Numbered from the stretch's first letter, positions 43,799-55,899 are shown. The stretch is DNA of 64,000 nucleotides from Ursus arctos (GCF_023065955.2 NW_026623100.1:68204727-68268726), one strand, 5' to 3'. Program-made: numbers and translations. Notes: generated from the sequence alone by a model not told the origin.

Positions 43799-45274
43799 TG
43801 TCTAAAAATGTTTTAAATAGTGATAAAAGAGCAACATACTTATTATGTCTTATGAAAAGAATTATGGTGGTAATTCCTTTCAGGGTTAAGTTTTCAGTTC
43901 CCAAGCCCTTTCTACTCTTCCATTCTTGGCCCTTGCATTTTTCTCCCTCTGGTTACAAAATAACTGCCACAGTTCCAGACATCACATGAACCATGATGAT
44001 GTCAGCTGACAAAGAGAGAACCATCATGATGTCTGCATGTTCTTATTAGGAAAGAAATCCTTCGTAGCTAACTATATTTAGAAAAATACCTCATTAGGTA
44101 GGCTTTTTGGTATGGCCATGAGGGCATGATCTATCTGTAAAAAGCAAAACACAGAGCGTTACATTGCTCTGTTTATGGTGCTAGGTAAAATCTGGGGTTG
44201 GAATAAGGGAAGTGAGAGAGAGAGGGAAAAGAGATGAAAACAAAAAGGACCGTGAGTTGAGTGACATTACAGGGGGTCTGGGAGGCTGAAGGAAGTTTTT
44301 GAGAATTTAAAATTTTTTAGCTTTAAAACTTAATGTCTTTGAATTCCTGTGGTCTGTATTCCCTCCATTTTCCTGATTCCTCTCTAAAGACCAAAGCATA
44401 TATAAATTCCACCTGTTTGTTTTGGAAAGAAAGTCAAGGGACCGCATTCCCTGACCTCAGTTGGTTTACAGCTCTGAATTTAGAATCATTCTGGGAAGAT
44501 TTAGGGTTCAGTCATCACAGGAACTTGAAGATGATGCACTTGAGGATCGTCAGCAACCTCGAGGAAGACGCTGCAACTTCCATAGGCTAGGAGTTACAGC
44601 CTTGGAGTGATTTTATTTAATTTCCAGAAGACAGGAAGGCCTCAGATGACATGTAGGTCCTATACAAAATATGGCATTAAGTATTCCTAAATGTCAATCT
44701 TTGCCCATATCTCTGATAATTCCCTAAGTATAAATTCCCATAAGAGCAATTACTGGTCCAGAGGTTGTGGACACATATAAAGCCCTTGAAATGCATTGCC
44801 ATTTGCTGTGACAGGGCTCACTTCCGCATGCCCTTGCCAACACTGGAAGGTATCAGGATGTTTCAGAAACTTTGAAGGGTTTAAGTGCCTGGGCACTGAC
44901 CCTGAGAAAATGTCGATGTTTTCCTCTGGAAATCCCTGTCCACCTGCAGCCTCAGCCAGCATCCATTGCCTGGGGGTTTTTGGTTGTATCCCCTATCTAT
45001 CTAGAAGGGGCAGAAAATGTATGAGGAAGAGGAAGGAAGGAACATGGGCCAAATGAGGGATCCCGGATAGTTCGTGTCTAAGGAGGATGAGCATAGTAAT
45101 GGGTCAGTCTTAAAGGAAACTAGCTCCTGTCCTGAGAAATTGAATTTCTGAGAAGGCTCTTTAAGGCTGAGATAGATCTCTTAGCCCCATACTTGAGGTG
45201 AGGTGCTGTCTCTAAAGGATACTCTAATTCCCTCTCTATTCCCTACCCCGTCCTGCCTCTGGTACCTGCAAGCA
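43799..45274. other. Intergenic with a short repeated motif
   Basis: At 43988-44003 and 44018-44033 there are near-identical copies of 'gaaccat(g/c)atgatgtc' 30 bp apart, and 43977-43985 'cagacatca' is the complement of 'tgatgtctg' at 44026-44034. The remainder is unassigned; frames of up to 86 codons on both strands have no domain. Confidence 0.4.
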
Positions 45275-45309
45275 CGCGTGCGCGCGCACACACAGACACA
45301 CACACACAG

Positions 45310-45343
<34 letters not shown>

Positions 45344-45354
45344 ACACACACGCA
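45275..45354. repeat. (CA)n / CG-CA microsatellite
   Basis: Opens with a short GCGTGCGCGCGCA alternation and continues as about 30 CA units with GACA and TACA interruptions. Confidence 0.96.
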
Positions 45355-46199
45355 CTCTGCAGTCCTGGGCCACGTTCTGAGGTTGCAAAGCTATTGCTTT
45401 GTTCTTAAAAATGCAAATTGCATGGCAAGATTTCATCGAAACTCATTCCTCCTGAGTAGCTTTGAAGGTAGGACCCAGAGTGCCAAGGGGTTGGGTGAAG
45501 CACTCCTCTTGCACCAACTAGCACGCTTCCTTTTTAGAAAGAATTCGTTTTTGCCCTTGGCCACCTGGATTAGAGACAGATATACTCACAGGAAACAGAA
45601 CCCAGCACGCTATTAGAGGCCTCGTCTGTATTTTGACTCCAGGGAAGAAACCTAATGAGGGTTAACACTAGGAGAAATGAACTGATCAGGTGGTATTTTA
45701 TTTCTTTTCTGCATCTGTTGCTGTATGAGTGCCATGTGCATCTGGGGGACAGAGCAGGACATGAGAAATGCTGCCAGGCACCAGATAGCTGGAGGTCCTT
45801 CTGCAGAGAAGTTCCATGTTCCTGTGAGGCAGTCTCCAGAGGAAATTCACCCAGCTTCAAAATCCAGTTTGCCTAAATTCACTGACGTATATATGCTGGT
45901 GAAGCTTGGGAGTTATTCGTCTCAGGATATGCCACTTCTGATAGGTCATGCTGGTTGTAATCACCATCTCCTCCATTTCTCTTAGAATCATAGAAGCCCA
46001 GAGTGAATTTACAAACAACTGGCACTTCTGTTCCTCAGTCCACGACTGTAAAGTAGCATGAGGACAGGAACCTTCTGTCCATTCACCTGCACGATCCTAG
46101 CGTTCTTACAAGGCACCGGGAGGTACTCTCCCTGTTTACCGGACCAAGGAGTGAATGCATGCACAGACGAATAGTGTAATATCTTTGTTCAGGAAGGTG
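45355..46199. other. Intergenic, no assigned feature
   Basis: 45983-46010 ('ttagaatcatagaagcccag') resembles the reverse start of an L3/CR1 tail. Otherwise nothing recognised. Confidence 0.4.
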
Positions 46200-47263
46200 C
46201 CTCTTTTGTTTCATTTGATTTTAAATATTTTCTTTTACAACTCCAGTTCCCCCCACCCCTTCTTTCATAGGCACTTTCTCCAGTGTATGTAATGTATGTC
46301 CTCCCAGTTCAGCTTCCTCAGTGATGTATATATATAGCCTTAAAAAAAAAAAAAACTTTTGTTATGTACATTTAATTCATATAAATAACATTGATTAAAT
46401 CCCTCTCTTTTTACTTACTACTCTCCTGTTATTCTATGCAAAACTAGTTGATGATTTCTGACTGTTGCAGAGTGTTTCACTGTGGGCTTATACCACGTTT
46501 CATGTAACTGTTCTCTGGCCGTGGGCATCTGGGTTGCCCCCAACTTCCTGTTGTCACAAATCCTGTGGACAGCCTCATAAATGTCTCCTTGTGGACCTAA
46601 GAGAGAGCTACTCTGGGATATCCACTCAGGGATGGCAATGACTAGGGGGGCCATGGTCTATGCATATGTTTAATTTCACTAAGTTTTTCTGGACCCTTTC
46701 CAGAAGGTATCAGCACTGCATGAATATTTCTGTTTGCAACATTTAGTTTTTCCTACTTATCAAGTTTTGCTTTGCAAAGTGATACTCACTGATAACTACT
46801 GGGTGCGAGCATCTATTATTAGCCCTTGGATCCCCTCTGAGTTCCCTATTCTTATCCTTTGTCTATATTGTATTGGATTTGTTATCTTTTCTAGATGATT
46901 TACAGAAAATCTTCATGTATCTAAATAGTAATTCCTTATTAATATCTTCTTCCAGGATTTTCTTATTATTGACTTTGCAGAGTGACATTTGAGGTACAGG
47001 AATCTTTTTCTGTTTAGATTTTCCCCTCATGGTTTATGTATTTTGAGTTTTGTTTAACAAAGCCTTTCTCACTGTAAGGTAAATACCTGTCCAATCTTAC
47101 GTAAATATATGTTCTACTACATTTCCTCTGTTAACTTAATACTATCGCCTTTCACAATGTTGTTTTTTTTTAATCCACATATATGTCTGAACTTGGTATA
47201 CGACAGACACAGCATCACAGACCAGTGGAAGAATGAGTAGATCATTTAGTGAAGTTTTGAGAA
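46200..47263 (-). mobile_element. Old L1M LINE fragment
   Basis: Reverse L1 3' region in order: 'gttgcagagtgtttcactgt', 'cttcctgttgtcacaaatcc', 'ggatatccactcagggatgg', then 'tcactgataactactgggtg', 'ttcttattattgactttgca', 'aacaaagcctttctcactgt' and 'gtctgaacttggtatacgac'. Matches the 'cattgtgaacatccttg…aattgctgggtca…aaggccttccccac' path of L1M copies. Heavily diverged, no coding frame. Confidence 0.65.
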
Positions 47264-47347
47264 GAATTAGCTCATTTTTTAAATAATATTTTTTATTATG
47301 TTAGTCACCATACAGTACATCCCTAGTTTTTGAATTAGCTAATTTTT
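47264..47347 (-). mobile_element. 52-bp L1 3' end micro-insertion with target-site duplication
   Basis: Duplications 'gaattagctcattttt' (47264-47279) and 'gaattagctaattttt' (47332-47347) differ at one base. They enclose 52 bp at 47280-47331 containing 'attttttattatgttagtca' and 'ccatacagtacatccctagt', the extreme 3' end of the carnivore L1 seen at 35276. It is an L1 insertion truncated to about 50 bases. Confidence 0.88.
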
Positions 47348-48269
47348 ATAAGAAAATAAACTCCAAGAAGATTTAAGAACTGCCTTCCTCTCAGTGTATA
47401 TTCTGTCTTCTACTGTTGGTTATTCCACTTGTTGTCTTTTTTTTATGGTGTACACTATCTTCAGACACCTCACTTTTCTCTTTGAGCTCACCTTGTATAC
47501 CCTAGGACCACCAGCTGCCTTGACTAGTAATGCCATCAGGATGGAGGTGCAGACCTTAGGTCCTAGATTGTTCCTCTTGGTGCACTTAGGAAGATGTGGA
47601 GGCACTGGTATTAATTTTTATGCTTCATCATCCCTTGTTCTCTTTCGCAGAGAATTTCCCCATGATCCTTATTTCAGAGCATCCTGGCCCGCTCCGGTAA
47701 CACGTAGGCTGGTTGGGGAGATATAGACAACTGCATTCCTGTTTTATACCTTGTGTTAAAACAAGCCAGAAAATGATATGCTGGGGCCATATTGGGACTC
47801 AGAGTGGTAGACCAGCTCTTTCCTAATTGAGTGCTGGCCTGTCCCACTTTAGGCCACTGCCCAAATTCAACGACTAATCTTCTGTCTCCCCAGAAACTTC
47901 ACACACACTTCGCTTGGTTTTTAAGTATCCCTGATTGGGGAGGGTGCCAGCAGCCTGTATTTGTTGGCCGCGATGTGGAGAGCTGGAAGCCTGTCAGAAG
48001 CTGTCTTGCTGGGCATCTGGTATTGGAGATTTGTGCATGTCAAGCGTAATTGTACAATGCTTTATGAGCTTTTACTATATTTGTTTTCTTCAGATTGCAT
48101 TTGTCATCTTTTAAGTTAAAAAAAAACTTCCAATATTTAGTCTTACTTGTTGGACACATAATTATAACAACAGGTTTGTTGAAAGTAATAATGTCAAACT
48201 GAAGAATAATCCCTGTGAAATTCTGTGTACTCCTAATTAATCATTAATTTGCTCATCCAATATCTTCGT
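47348..48269. other. Intergenic, no assigned feature
   Basis: No repeat recognised. A 110-codon frame (47394-47726) has no domain. Confidence 0.45.
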
Positions 48270-48725
48270 AAGAGTAGTACGTTCTTTGTCCTATTTTAAA
48301 ATGCGGAAACCAAGGTAGAACTGCAAGTCACATACTCAAAACCATAGTAGGTATTGGTGTCCCTTCCCGAGACATAATTGTGGAGGTCTCTGGTAAAAGC
48401 CTTGCACTTCAGTAACATGGCACGGGGTCTCCTGCCTCAGTCCCACAGCCATCCTGGCTTTATTTTTCAGGCTGATGGAAGCTGTATTCAACATTTAGCT
48501 TTCAGTAGGACGGAGCAACCTGTTGCCCGTATCATCCCCACTTAAGGTAAGACATATAGGGAAAGAATCTAGAAATGAAAACCCAGAGACATGGCTTCCA
48601 GACATGGAAGTCACTTTCACCCAGTGACCATCTGAATGCACAATTTTAGGCTAGTGTCTTATCTTCCCTGGACCTTACACTTCTGATCTGTTAATGAGGA
48701 AGCTGACTTGATACATGTCACTTGT
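48270..48725. repeat. Two MIR fragments in opposite orientation
   Basis: 48270-48370 is reverse MIR-like ('gtcctattttaaaatgcgga', 'gaactgcaagtcacatactc'). 48590-48725 is plus MIR-like ('ggctagtgtcttatcttccc', 'ctgatctgttaatgaggaag'). Both are weak. Confidence 0.5.
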
Positions 48726-48814
48726 CACTCATCTCTAAAGAGTTTAATTGGGGTTGGGGGTTCAAGCAGTCCCTGTCTTCCATCCAGAAGAACTGAATTT
48801 ACTTCCCTTCCAGA

Positions 48815-48895
48815 CCAGAAAGTCTCAGCATCAAAGGCTTGGAAGGACCTCTAGAGATAATCCAGGCAGATGCTAAGGCTGGGATTCCTTTTGCA
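48815..48895 (-). repeat. L3/CR1-like LINE tail
   Basis: 'accagaaagtctcagcatca', 'ggcttggaaggacctctaga' and 'gataatccaggcag' resemble the reverse L3 tail ('agaatctcagagttggaagg', 'acctcagaggtcatctagtcc'). Confidence 0.55.
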
Positions 48896-51800
48896 ATGGT
48901 GTGAGCCTAGCATGCCTTAGGAGCAGACATCTTTTCTAGTATATTCCTAGGTTTCTCCAAGTGTTCCCTGTCTTCAGTAAACCTGCCCCAATTGCTTTGC
49001 CTCTCTTCTCTCCTGCCTTCTCCCTTTTTAGCCACCATATAGTTTCCAGAGGCTGCTTTTGCAAATGTTAAGCCTGGCACAGGACCATGCCCACAGAAGG
49101 TGCTCATGGAATATCAGGTTGCGATGTGCTCATCGATCCCATTTTTACAGCTTTAATCTATTATTATCAACTCTATCAACACCTGGGCCAGTTTTCATCC
49201 TGAAAATCCAGGCAGATATTAACCTTTTAAAAGCCTCCAGTTGTGGAAAGAGCTTGAATGGAATAGGAGACTGGATGATACCCAACACTGGATGGAAGGA
49301 TGAGAAGAGCAGCAGAAGTGAGCAGAAAGCCTGTCCCAGGCAGAGAGTCTCTGATGCCGATGACCAGCAGGGAATAAGTGGAGGTCTCAGCATCCCAGCT
49401 TTTTGGGTTCCAGCTGAGCCCCTGCTGGGGCCCTGGTAAGCTCCCTGTCTGTAGGCAGCAGAGATGCAGAGGAGATCTTTAAAGCCGCGCAGCAGACGGC
49501 CACTCCATAGGAGTATCCATTTTGACGAAATAAACTGTGGATTTGTCCAAAGAACTCAGGCAGCAGGATTGTGGCCTCCTCCCTGGTCTCATGCGCGAAG
49601 ACTTTTTCTCCCAGTAATGAGAGTGCCGAGCGAGCAGGCCGTTCCCCGACAGCGCTGGCAGCGGGACAACTTGTGCCCGGGATGGATTTTTCTTCATTGA
49701 TTCTAATCTTCTTCCTGACTGTCTGTCTTGGCTGCTTTGACATATTGAACACTGAATAGTCCCTGAGTAATTCTTGAACATTTGGGGATCGTTTTTATTT
49801 TTACAAGACAGTAGAATCCAATGGAGTGATTTATACATGTACTAGAAGAAAATGAAGAAAAAATAACAAAGTGGTTTCATTCTGGGAATAAACACGGACT
49901 CAATGACGATTAAAAACCTCACCAAACAAAAGGTTCGCGCCCAATTTTCAATAATTTCATAATTTTGTAAGGATGCACGGAGTCATGTAGAGATGAACAG
50001 TAACGGATAGAGGGCTTTCACAGCTGTGGCTTCAGCCGTGATTGATGAGAAAACGCTACTGGAGGGAGAAAAGGAAAATGAATATTTATTAATGGAATAA
50101 AGTGTCGGGGGCTTAAGATCTAAGGAGATCCATCATTTCATATTCAAGGTTGGATGCATTCAAAACAGAAGGTTCAATACAATGGCCCCACAGCTGAGCC
50201 GTAGACCAGAAAAATTCACAGGCACTGCCATCATTCGGACCATGGGGGACTTTCTGGAGATGTTATTCCCATTTCAGCCCCTATTAACATCGCCTGAACA
50301 GGGAAACATTACATGAGTTACACTCCAGGAATGCTATGACAACAATTGCCTTCACAGTTTAGAACACCCAGGGCTTCGGGGTCTGGTCATGCACCCAGAA
50401 ATTGATATATCATGTCTGCATACTTTCGCTGTATATGGTAGCATGGTCTCTGTGCTGACAGCATAGAAATTATTAGCAAGCTTTTTTTTTTTTTTCCTAC
50501 CATGACTTCATCAGTTCTCCCTTGCACCTTATAAGGGCAATTTTTAGCCAACCAATAGCATCTCTTCAAATCTTCTTGCATATTTTCTCCCTGTAGAACC
50601 CCTAACCTGTGCTTATTCTCTTTAGGTTGGTTAATTAGTGGGGGGGAAATAAAAGACTGTTTCCTTTTGATGAAATGTTACTCCCCTGACCTTAACATCT
50701 TAAAAAAAAAAATTAAAATCAGAAATCCAAGGAAGACATTGTGGATCTCTTTTGTGGTGGTATTATTTCTCCATGTAAGCAACTTGTTCAGACAATTAAC
50801 AATAGTGATATTGTGGCTTGTTTTGACAAGGAAGGAGAAATTGACTGATGGCATTTAACTGCCTTAATTTAACTTAAGGTGTTGAAGTTGTGTTGGAAGT
50901 TTCAGTGGGTAGATTTCAGGAAGTGGGTGTCCCCCAACTGTATCGCCCTACCCCCATAACCATATGCACACAATATCCTCAGCTCCCTAGACTTCCCTTG
51001 GGACCTGTATTACTTTATTATAGAATATGGCAGTGGTGGCTTCTTGGTCCTATAAATCCACCTACACTAAACTTTTGAAATCACTGTCCTGATGGATAGT
51101 CTGGTCTTTAGACTGTCACACTCATGTCATTTCTAGATATTACTTCTATGTGGCAAACCTTGGACTGCAGGAGCTAGCTGTTACTGGTTTGTTGTATATG
51201 TTATACCAGAAGAAAAGTTGCTATTCTGTTAGATAGTGTTTTTCAATTTATTTTAAACCATTGATTCTAGCACATCCTTAGCTGGGGGTGTGAATGAGTT
51301 ATCTCTGTTGGCCATCTTTGGGAGAAGGCCAAGAGAGTATGAATTGTATTGTTATTTCTTCTAGGTCATGTGTACTTCCCATCTCCCAAGACAGGGAAGT
51401 TTAGTCCGTAGGAAAGGGCTAGACTGGAAGTAGGTCCCCAACAAATATTTAACGGGTTAACTAATTAGTACAGTTTGTTATTTGGACAAAAAGCGATATC
51501 GGAGTTCTATTCTGTCTGGAAAAAAAGATTCACATCCACCGATAATTATGCAGCAATGGCCAGAAGGTATGTGTTCAGGGAGGCTGCAGATCTCAAAGGG
51601 ATATAGCTGAAAAAGCATCCGAGTTGAAAAAAAAAAAAAAAAGTTCTTTTCAGAGAGTTGTTTTGAGTGGCCACAAATAGGGTATTGGGCAAGTGAGCAA
51701 GAATGTTGAGTGATGAATCTAGAAAAGAGTAATTAGGGGCAAGACCCAGAATATTCTGGTAGTATCTGGCTAAAGACTTTCAATTATGTCCTATAAGCAA

Positions 51801-51915
51801 TGAAGCATTAAGGATCTATGAGACCACATTAAACAAACAATGCCTGGAAGATGGCAATAGTGGAGGAAGGAAAAATGGTAGAAGATTATTTTCATAAGCT
51901 AAGACAATAGCCATA
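48896..51915. other. Longest repeat-poor stretch; candidate conserved non-coding DNA
   Basis: About 3 kb with no interspersed repeat that I recognise, apart from homopolymers (T run 50481-50497, A run 50701-50711 and A run 51627-51643). 49640-50130 is the most suggestive piece: balanced composition, several CpGs and homeodomain-type TAAT cores ('tatttattaatgg' at about 50083). Overlapping frames of about 120 codons at 49059-49838 lie on both strands and have no domain. Confidence 0.45.
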
Positions 51916-52862
51916 TGGTTATGGACTTAGCTGTGTCTCCTCAAAATTCTTACATTGAAGCCCTACTCCAAGTACCTCAGAATGTGTATTTGGAGATAGG
52001 GCCTTTAAATAAGTTCTTAAGTTAAATGAGGCTGTTAGGATAGCTTCTAATTCAATCTGACTGGTGTCTTTATAAGAAGAAGAAGTTAGGACATGAGAGG
52101 TACACCAGGCATGGGCATGCCCAGAAGGAAGACCATGTGAGGACACAATGAGAAGGTAGCCATCTGCAAGTCAAGGAGGAAGACCTCAAGAGAAACCAAA
52201 CCTACTGACACCTTGATCTTGGACTTCCAGCCTCCAAAATTGTGAGAAAATAAAACTCTGTTGATTAAGCCACCTAGTCTGTGGTATTTTGTTATGGTAA
52301 CTATATCAGAGTTCTCCACAGAAGCAGAACCAACAGGATCTATCTGTCTGTCTGTTTATTTATCTATCTACTTATTTATTTTAAGGAATTGGCTCATATA
52401 ATTATGGAGGCTAAGATGTCCTTATAGCTGGCAAGCTAGGGACCCAGGAGAGCCAATGGTGTGATTCCAATTTGAGTCCAAAGGCCTAAGAACCAGGAGA
52501 GCAGATGGTGTAAGTTCTGGTCCAAAAGCCAGCAGGCTTGAAACCCAAGAAGAGCCAGTGTTTCAGTTCAAGTTCAAAGTCAAGAAAAGACCAATGTCTC
52601 ACTTCAGTCAAGTAGGCAGGAGGAGTTCCATCTTATTTGAGAGAAGATCACCCTTTCTGTTCTATGTAGGCCTTGAACTGATTGGGTAAGGGCCACTCAC
52701 ATTGGAGAGGACAATCTGCTTTACTCAGTCTCCTGATTCAAATGTTAAGTTCATCCAAGGGACACACCCAGTATATGTTTGACCAAATATCTGGGCACCC
52801 CACATCCCAATCAAGTTGACACATAAAATTAAATATCACAGCAGCCCTAGCAAACTAATACA
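51916..52862 (+). mobile_element. MLT1-type LTR, split by another LTR
   Basis: 51916-52297 runs from 'tggttatggacttagctgtg' to 'ggtattttgttatgg', and the missing end 'gcagccctagcaaactaata' appears at 52841-52862. The intervening 52298-52840 is a separate LTR. Joining the two flanks restores the standard MLT1 3' end, so the inner LTR came later. Confidence 0.87.
52298..52840 (-). mobile_element. ERVL-type LTR nested in the MLT1
   Basis: Minus-strand copy of the mammalian LTR with end 'tgtgatggttaattttatgt'. On the plus strand I see 'tcagagttctccacagaagc', 'aaggaattggctcatataat', 'cccaggagagccaatggtgt', 'caatctgctttactcagtct', 'tttgaccaaatatctgggca' and 'aagttgacacataaaattaa'. Contains GTCT/ATTT simple repeat at 52340-52385. 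No coding remnant. I do not assign a subfamily. Confidence 0.8.
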
Positions 52863-54547
52863 TGTGGCCATAGTCAAGAGAATCTGTGAGAAGAGAAAAA
52901 TATTCTAAGTGAAATCGTAAGGATTTGGTGACGGATCAGATGTGAGGAGTAAAGAAGAGTAATGAGTCAGTAATATCTTCAGTATTCCTATCCCAGATGA
53001 TGGAGTGGGTGATATGCAAGGGAAACACAACACAATACACACCCACACACCACCCCCACACACACCAACCTCTATTAGATATGCATAAAATTAAGGGGTA
53101 AATTGAACTTTAATCACTTATCCAGAATTCACCATTCTTCATAGCTATTAGGAGCAAAGCTGTTTAACTATAAGTAAGAATTCATGCAAATTAATAATGA
53201 AGGTAAAGGTGGTGTTAAATTCATAAGAGAGAGCTTGAGATTTTTAATCAGAACCTTTGAACTCATTTTGCATAGATATCTGTTGTTGTTGTTGTTGTTG
53301 TTGTTGTTGTATTTTTTCCCCCAAGCCCACATCTGATGGGAAGTACTGCATTTGTTAACAGGGAATGTGAGTATGTGTATCTGTGCGTCGCATACAGGAG
53401 AGCGTTCTCATCGGGTGGATTAACCATATGTAGAAATGACTGCCAAAGCCCAGTTTTGAGAGGAGACAGCAAATCTATAGGAAATGGTATATGGACATAA
53501 AAACACAAAAATTTGAGGCCATTTTGACCAGGAACAAGTAGACACACACACTCCGTGGTCCTGAGGTCAGTGATAACTGCATCATCAGTAAAAGGTTATA
53601 TATGAAGGTCCGGTCTACTACCTAATTAGGCAAAGAAATAATTGGTAGGTTTTATAAATAATCGAAATACAAATGAATTTTGCAGTAAAACTAGAATGTG
53701 ATGTTATAACCATTGGCAGGGGACTGAAAATGTTGGCTGGAGTTCCCTCATGATTGGGCAAGAGGGCCAGAGTGCGGGCAGTGGGTTAGGGAGAGTTCTA
53801 CACATGGCTCATCCTGGGGCCCACGCTTTCTGCTGAGGCACCTGCCACATGAGGTACTAATGTGCAGGACATCTGCCCTGAATGGCGCTGCCACCGTAGA
53901 TTGTTGTCCCCTGCAACAAATCCCAGCGCCACCCTCATGGTCCTTTGCCTGGTGGAGGGATTTGATGAGCTTCAATGAACAGAAGAGTATGGGAGAAATA
54001 ACACACATCCTGTCCTAAGAGGTTTTGCCTTTCCTTGTTATTTCAAAAGCTACAACTTCACATTCAGTCCGATTGTTCTTCAGGTAGTCTCTTGGGTGGA
54101 AAGAATTGGTTGGCAAAAGGGTGAGCACCTATTTGTGGAGAGATTGATAACTTAGTGTCCAGAGGCCATTGGGATTCTTTTGTGCAAGGGACTGCTTCCT
54201 CTTTGGTCTTTAATTTGTTAGTACAATTTCAAGTGAAAACTCGCAAAGCATTGCATTGCAAGCCTTTTTTTTTTTTTTTTGGTGGAACTCACATGTGACA
54301 CAGGGAGACTGGTTCTACATCAACTTCTGACTTAGTCTTTTATGAAATAAATTTATCCATGATTGAAGGCCTTTGTGTGTGGGGAGGAGGAGGGGGCACT
54401 GAGGGAAGGTAGGGGAATGGTGAACAGATATAAATTCAAGGTAGGTCATTTGTCCAGTTAATAGAAAAGGCACTAGCAATATTTGTAAGAATTATCTCAT
54501 TATCATACATACATACATAAATACATGAAAGTATTTACCATGCAAGT
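52863..54547. other. Intergenic with simple repeats
   Basis: Holds a CA-rich tract at 53034-53065, (GTT)n at 53280-53311 and a T run at 54264-54282 ; otherwise unassigned. The 94-codon minus frame at 53263-53547 reads poly-threonine through the GTT tract. Confidence 0.5.
53280..53311. repeat. (GTT)n microsatellite
   Basis: Ten perfect GTT units. Confidence 0.96.
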
Positions 54548-54752
54548 GGGCTTGGGAGCTGATCCTGTCCTGGTTGAACCTCTGGATGACTGCAGTCTCT
54601 GTTGACCTTGATCGCAGAGCTGTGAGATGGTAGATGTGGCGAAACCACAGCTGGACTCCTGACCCACAGATGCTGTGAGATAATAAATGCGTGTTGTTTT
54701 CAGCTGCTAAGTTACGGAGTCATTTGTTACATAGCAATAGATAACAAATATA
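54548..54752 (+). mobile_element. 3' part of an LTR-like element
   Basis: 'tgttgaccttgatcgcagag', 'gctggactcctgacccacag', 'atgctgtgagataataaatg', 'cagctgctaagttacggagt', 'catttgttacatagcaatag' match the 3' end of a common mammalian LTR ('ctgtgagataataaatgtgt', 'taagccgctaagtttgtggt'). Only the end is recognisable. Confidence 0.65.
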
Positions 54753-55542
54753 CCACCTAAGATTTTCGATAAGCAAACTTAAGTGAGGGCTAAGAGATTT
54801 CTGTTGATACTAGACATATTCACCTTCAGATTATCCTCCCCCATCTCCCAAACACACCCCCCCACCCACCCGGGAGTGCACACAGCTCAAAATAGGTTGC
54901 TAGGCCAAGTCTGTGTACTTAGGATGAAGAAGCAAAGTGTCGGTGGGCGTTTTTGTCTTCAAAGATTCCTTTGGTTATTCATTAATCTTAAGCTTTTGTT
55001 TGTTTCGGTAAGAAATTAGGCCCAGTCATCACTGCAAATCGTACCCAAAGCTGACAACGAATCAGCTAAACCATACTTACTAGCCCATTTAGAGACATCA
55101 GGTCAAATAAACCATTAATATGAATGAGCCCTGCAATGGTAGAAAAAAATACAAGTTAAATCATGACAGCTCCTGCTTAAAGAACCTCCTTTTTTTTTTT
55201 TTTTTTTTTTTCCGTTCACACATCCAAATATGATAAATACTTCTTGGCACTTTTCCTGCTTAGGGCTTAAGATGGTCAGTGATCCTGAGGCTGTGGTAAT
55301 AGTCACACTGTTTATTTATTACTCTTTAGACTCAGACGGCAGTCCCAGGCCTCAGAGCTCTGGAAAAACGAGTATGGACATCTAGCCAGAAAATGACTGT
55401 CATGCCACCACAAAGCTGGCTGGCTGGGGTATCTGGTTGTTTTTTGGTTTTTGGTTTTTTTGGGGGGTATGAATGATTGAATGATGCTCTTTTTCTTCTG
55501 AGGAATGAGAAGACTGACATCCTACTCAATCCAGAAAACTTA
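54753..55542. other. Intergenic with a T run
   Basis: 55190-55211 is a 22-bp T run; G/T-rich simple sequence at 55438-55469. No retroposon body found beside the T run. Confidence 0.5.
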
Positions 55543-55550
55543 GTCTAGAA

Positions 55551-55891
55551 CAGTGCTGTCCCATAGAAATACAATGAAGGCCACAGATGCTATCCCCATA
55601 TGTAATATTAAATTTTCTGGTAGCCACATTAGAAAAGTAAAAAGAAGCAGTTGAAATTAATATTAATAGTATATTTTACTTAGCCCTACATATCCCACGT
55701 TTTATCACTTCAGCCTGCAATCAATATAAAAAACCATTAATGAGGTCATTTACATTCTTGTTTCCATACTAAATCTTCAAAATCCAGTGTTGATCTCTCT
55801 TGCACTTATAGCACATCTTAATTCACACTGTGCACGTTACAAGTGCTCCAACACCCCGTGTGGCTGATGGCTACTGTCCTGGACCAGCCAG
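55551..55891 (+). mobile_element. hAT-type non-autonomous DNA transposon with 8-bp duplication
   Basis: Starts 'cagtgctgtcccatagaaat', continues 'ctggtagccacattagaaaa', 'gtgaaattaa'-like and 'tcttaattcacactgtgcac', and ends 'ctactgtcctggaccagcca'. A perfect 8-bp duplication, gtctagaa, lies at 55543-55550 and 55892-55899, the hallmark length for hAT elements. The 'agtgctgtccaatagaa…' sequence is a well-known mammalian repeat. No transposase. Confidence 0.88.
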
Positions 55892-55899
55892 GTCTAGAA

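Noticed and set aside
45203..45616. 137-codon plus frame with a His/Thr run
   Set aside because: It crosses the CA microsatellite at 45275-45354, which keeps the frame open.
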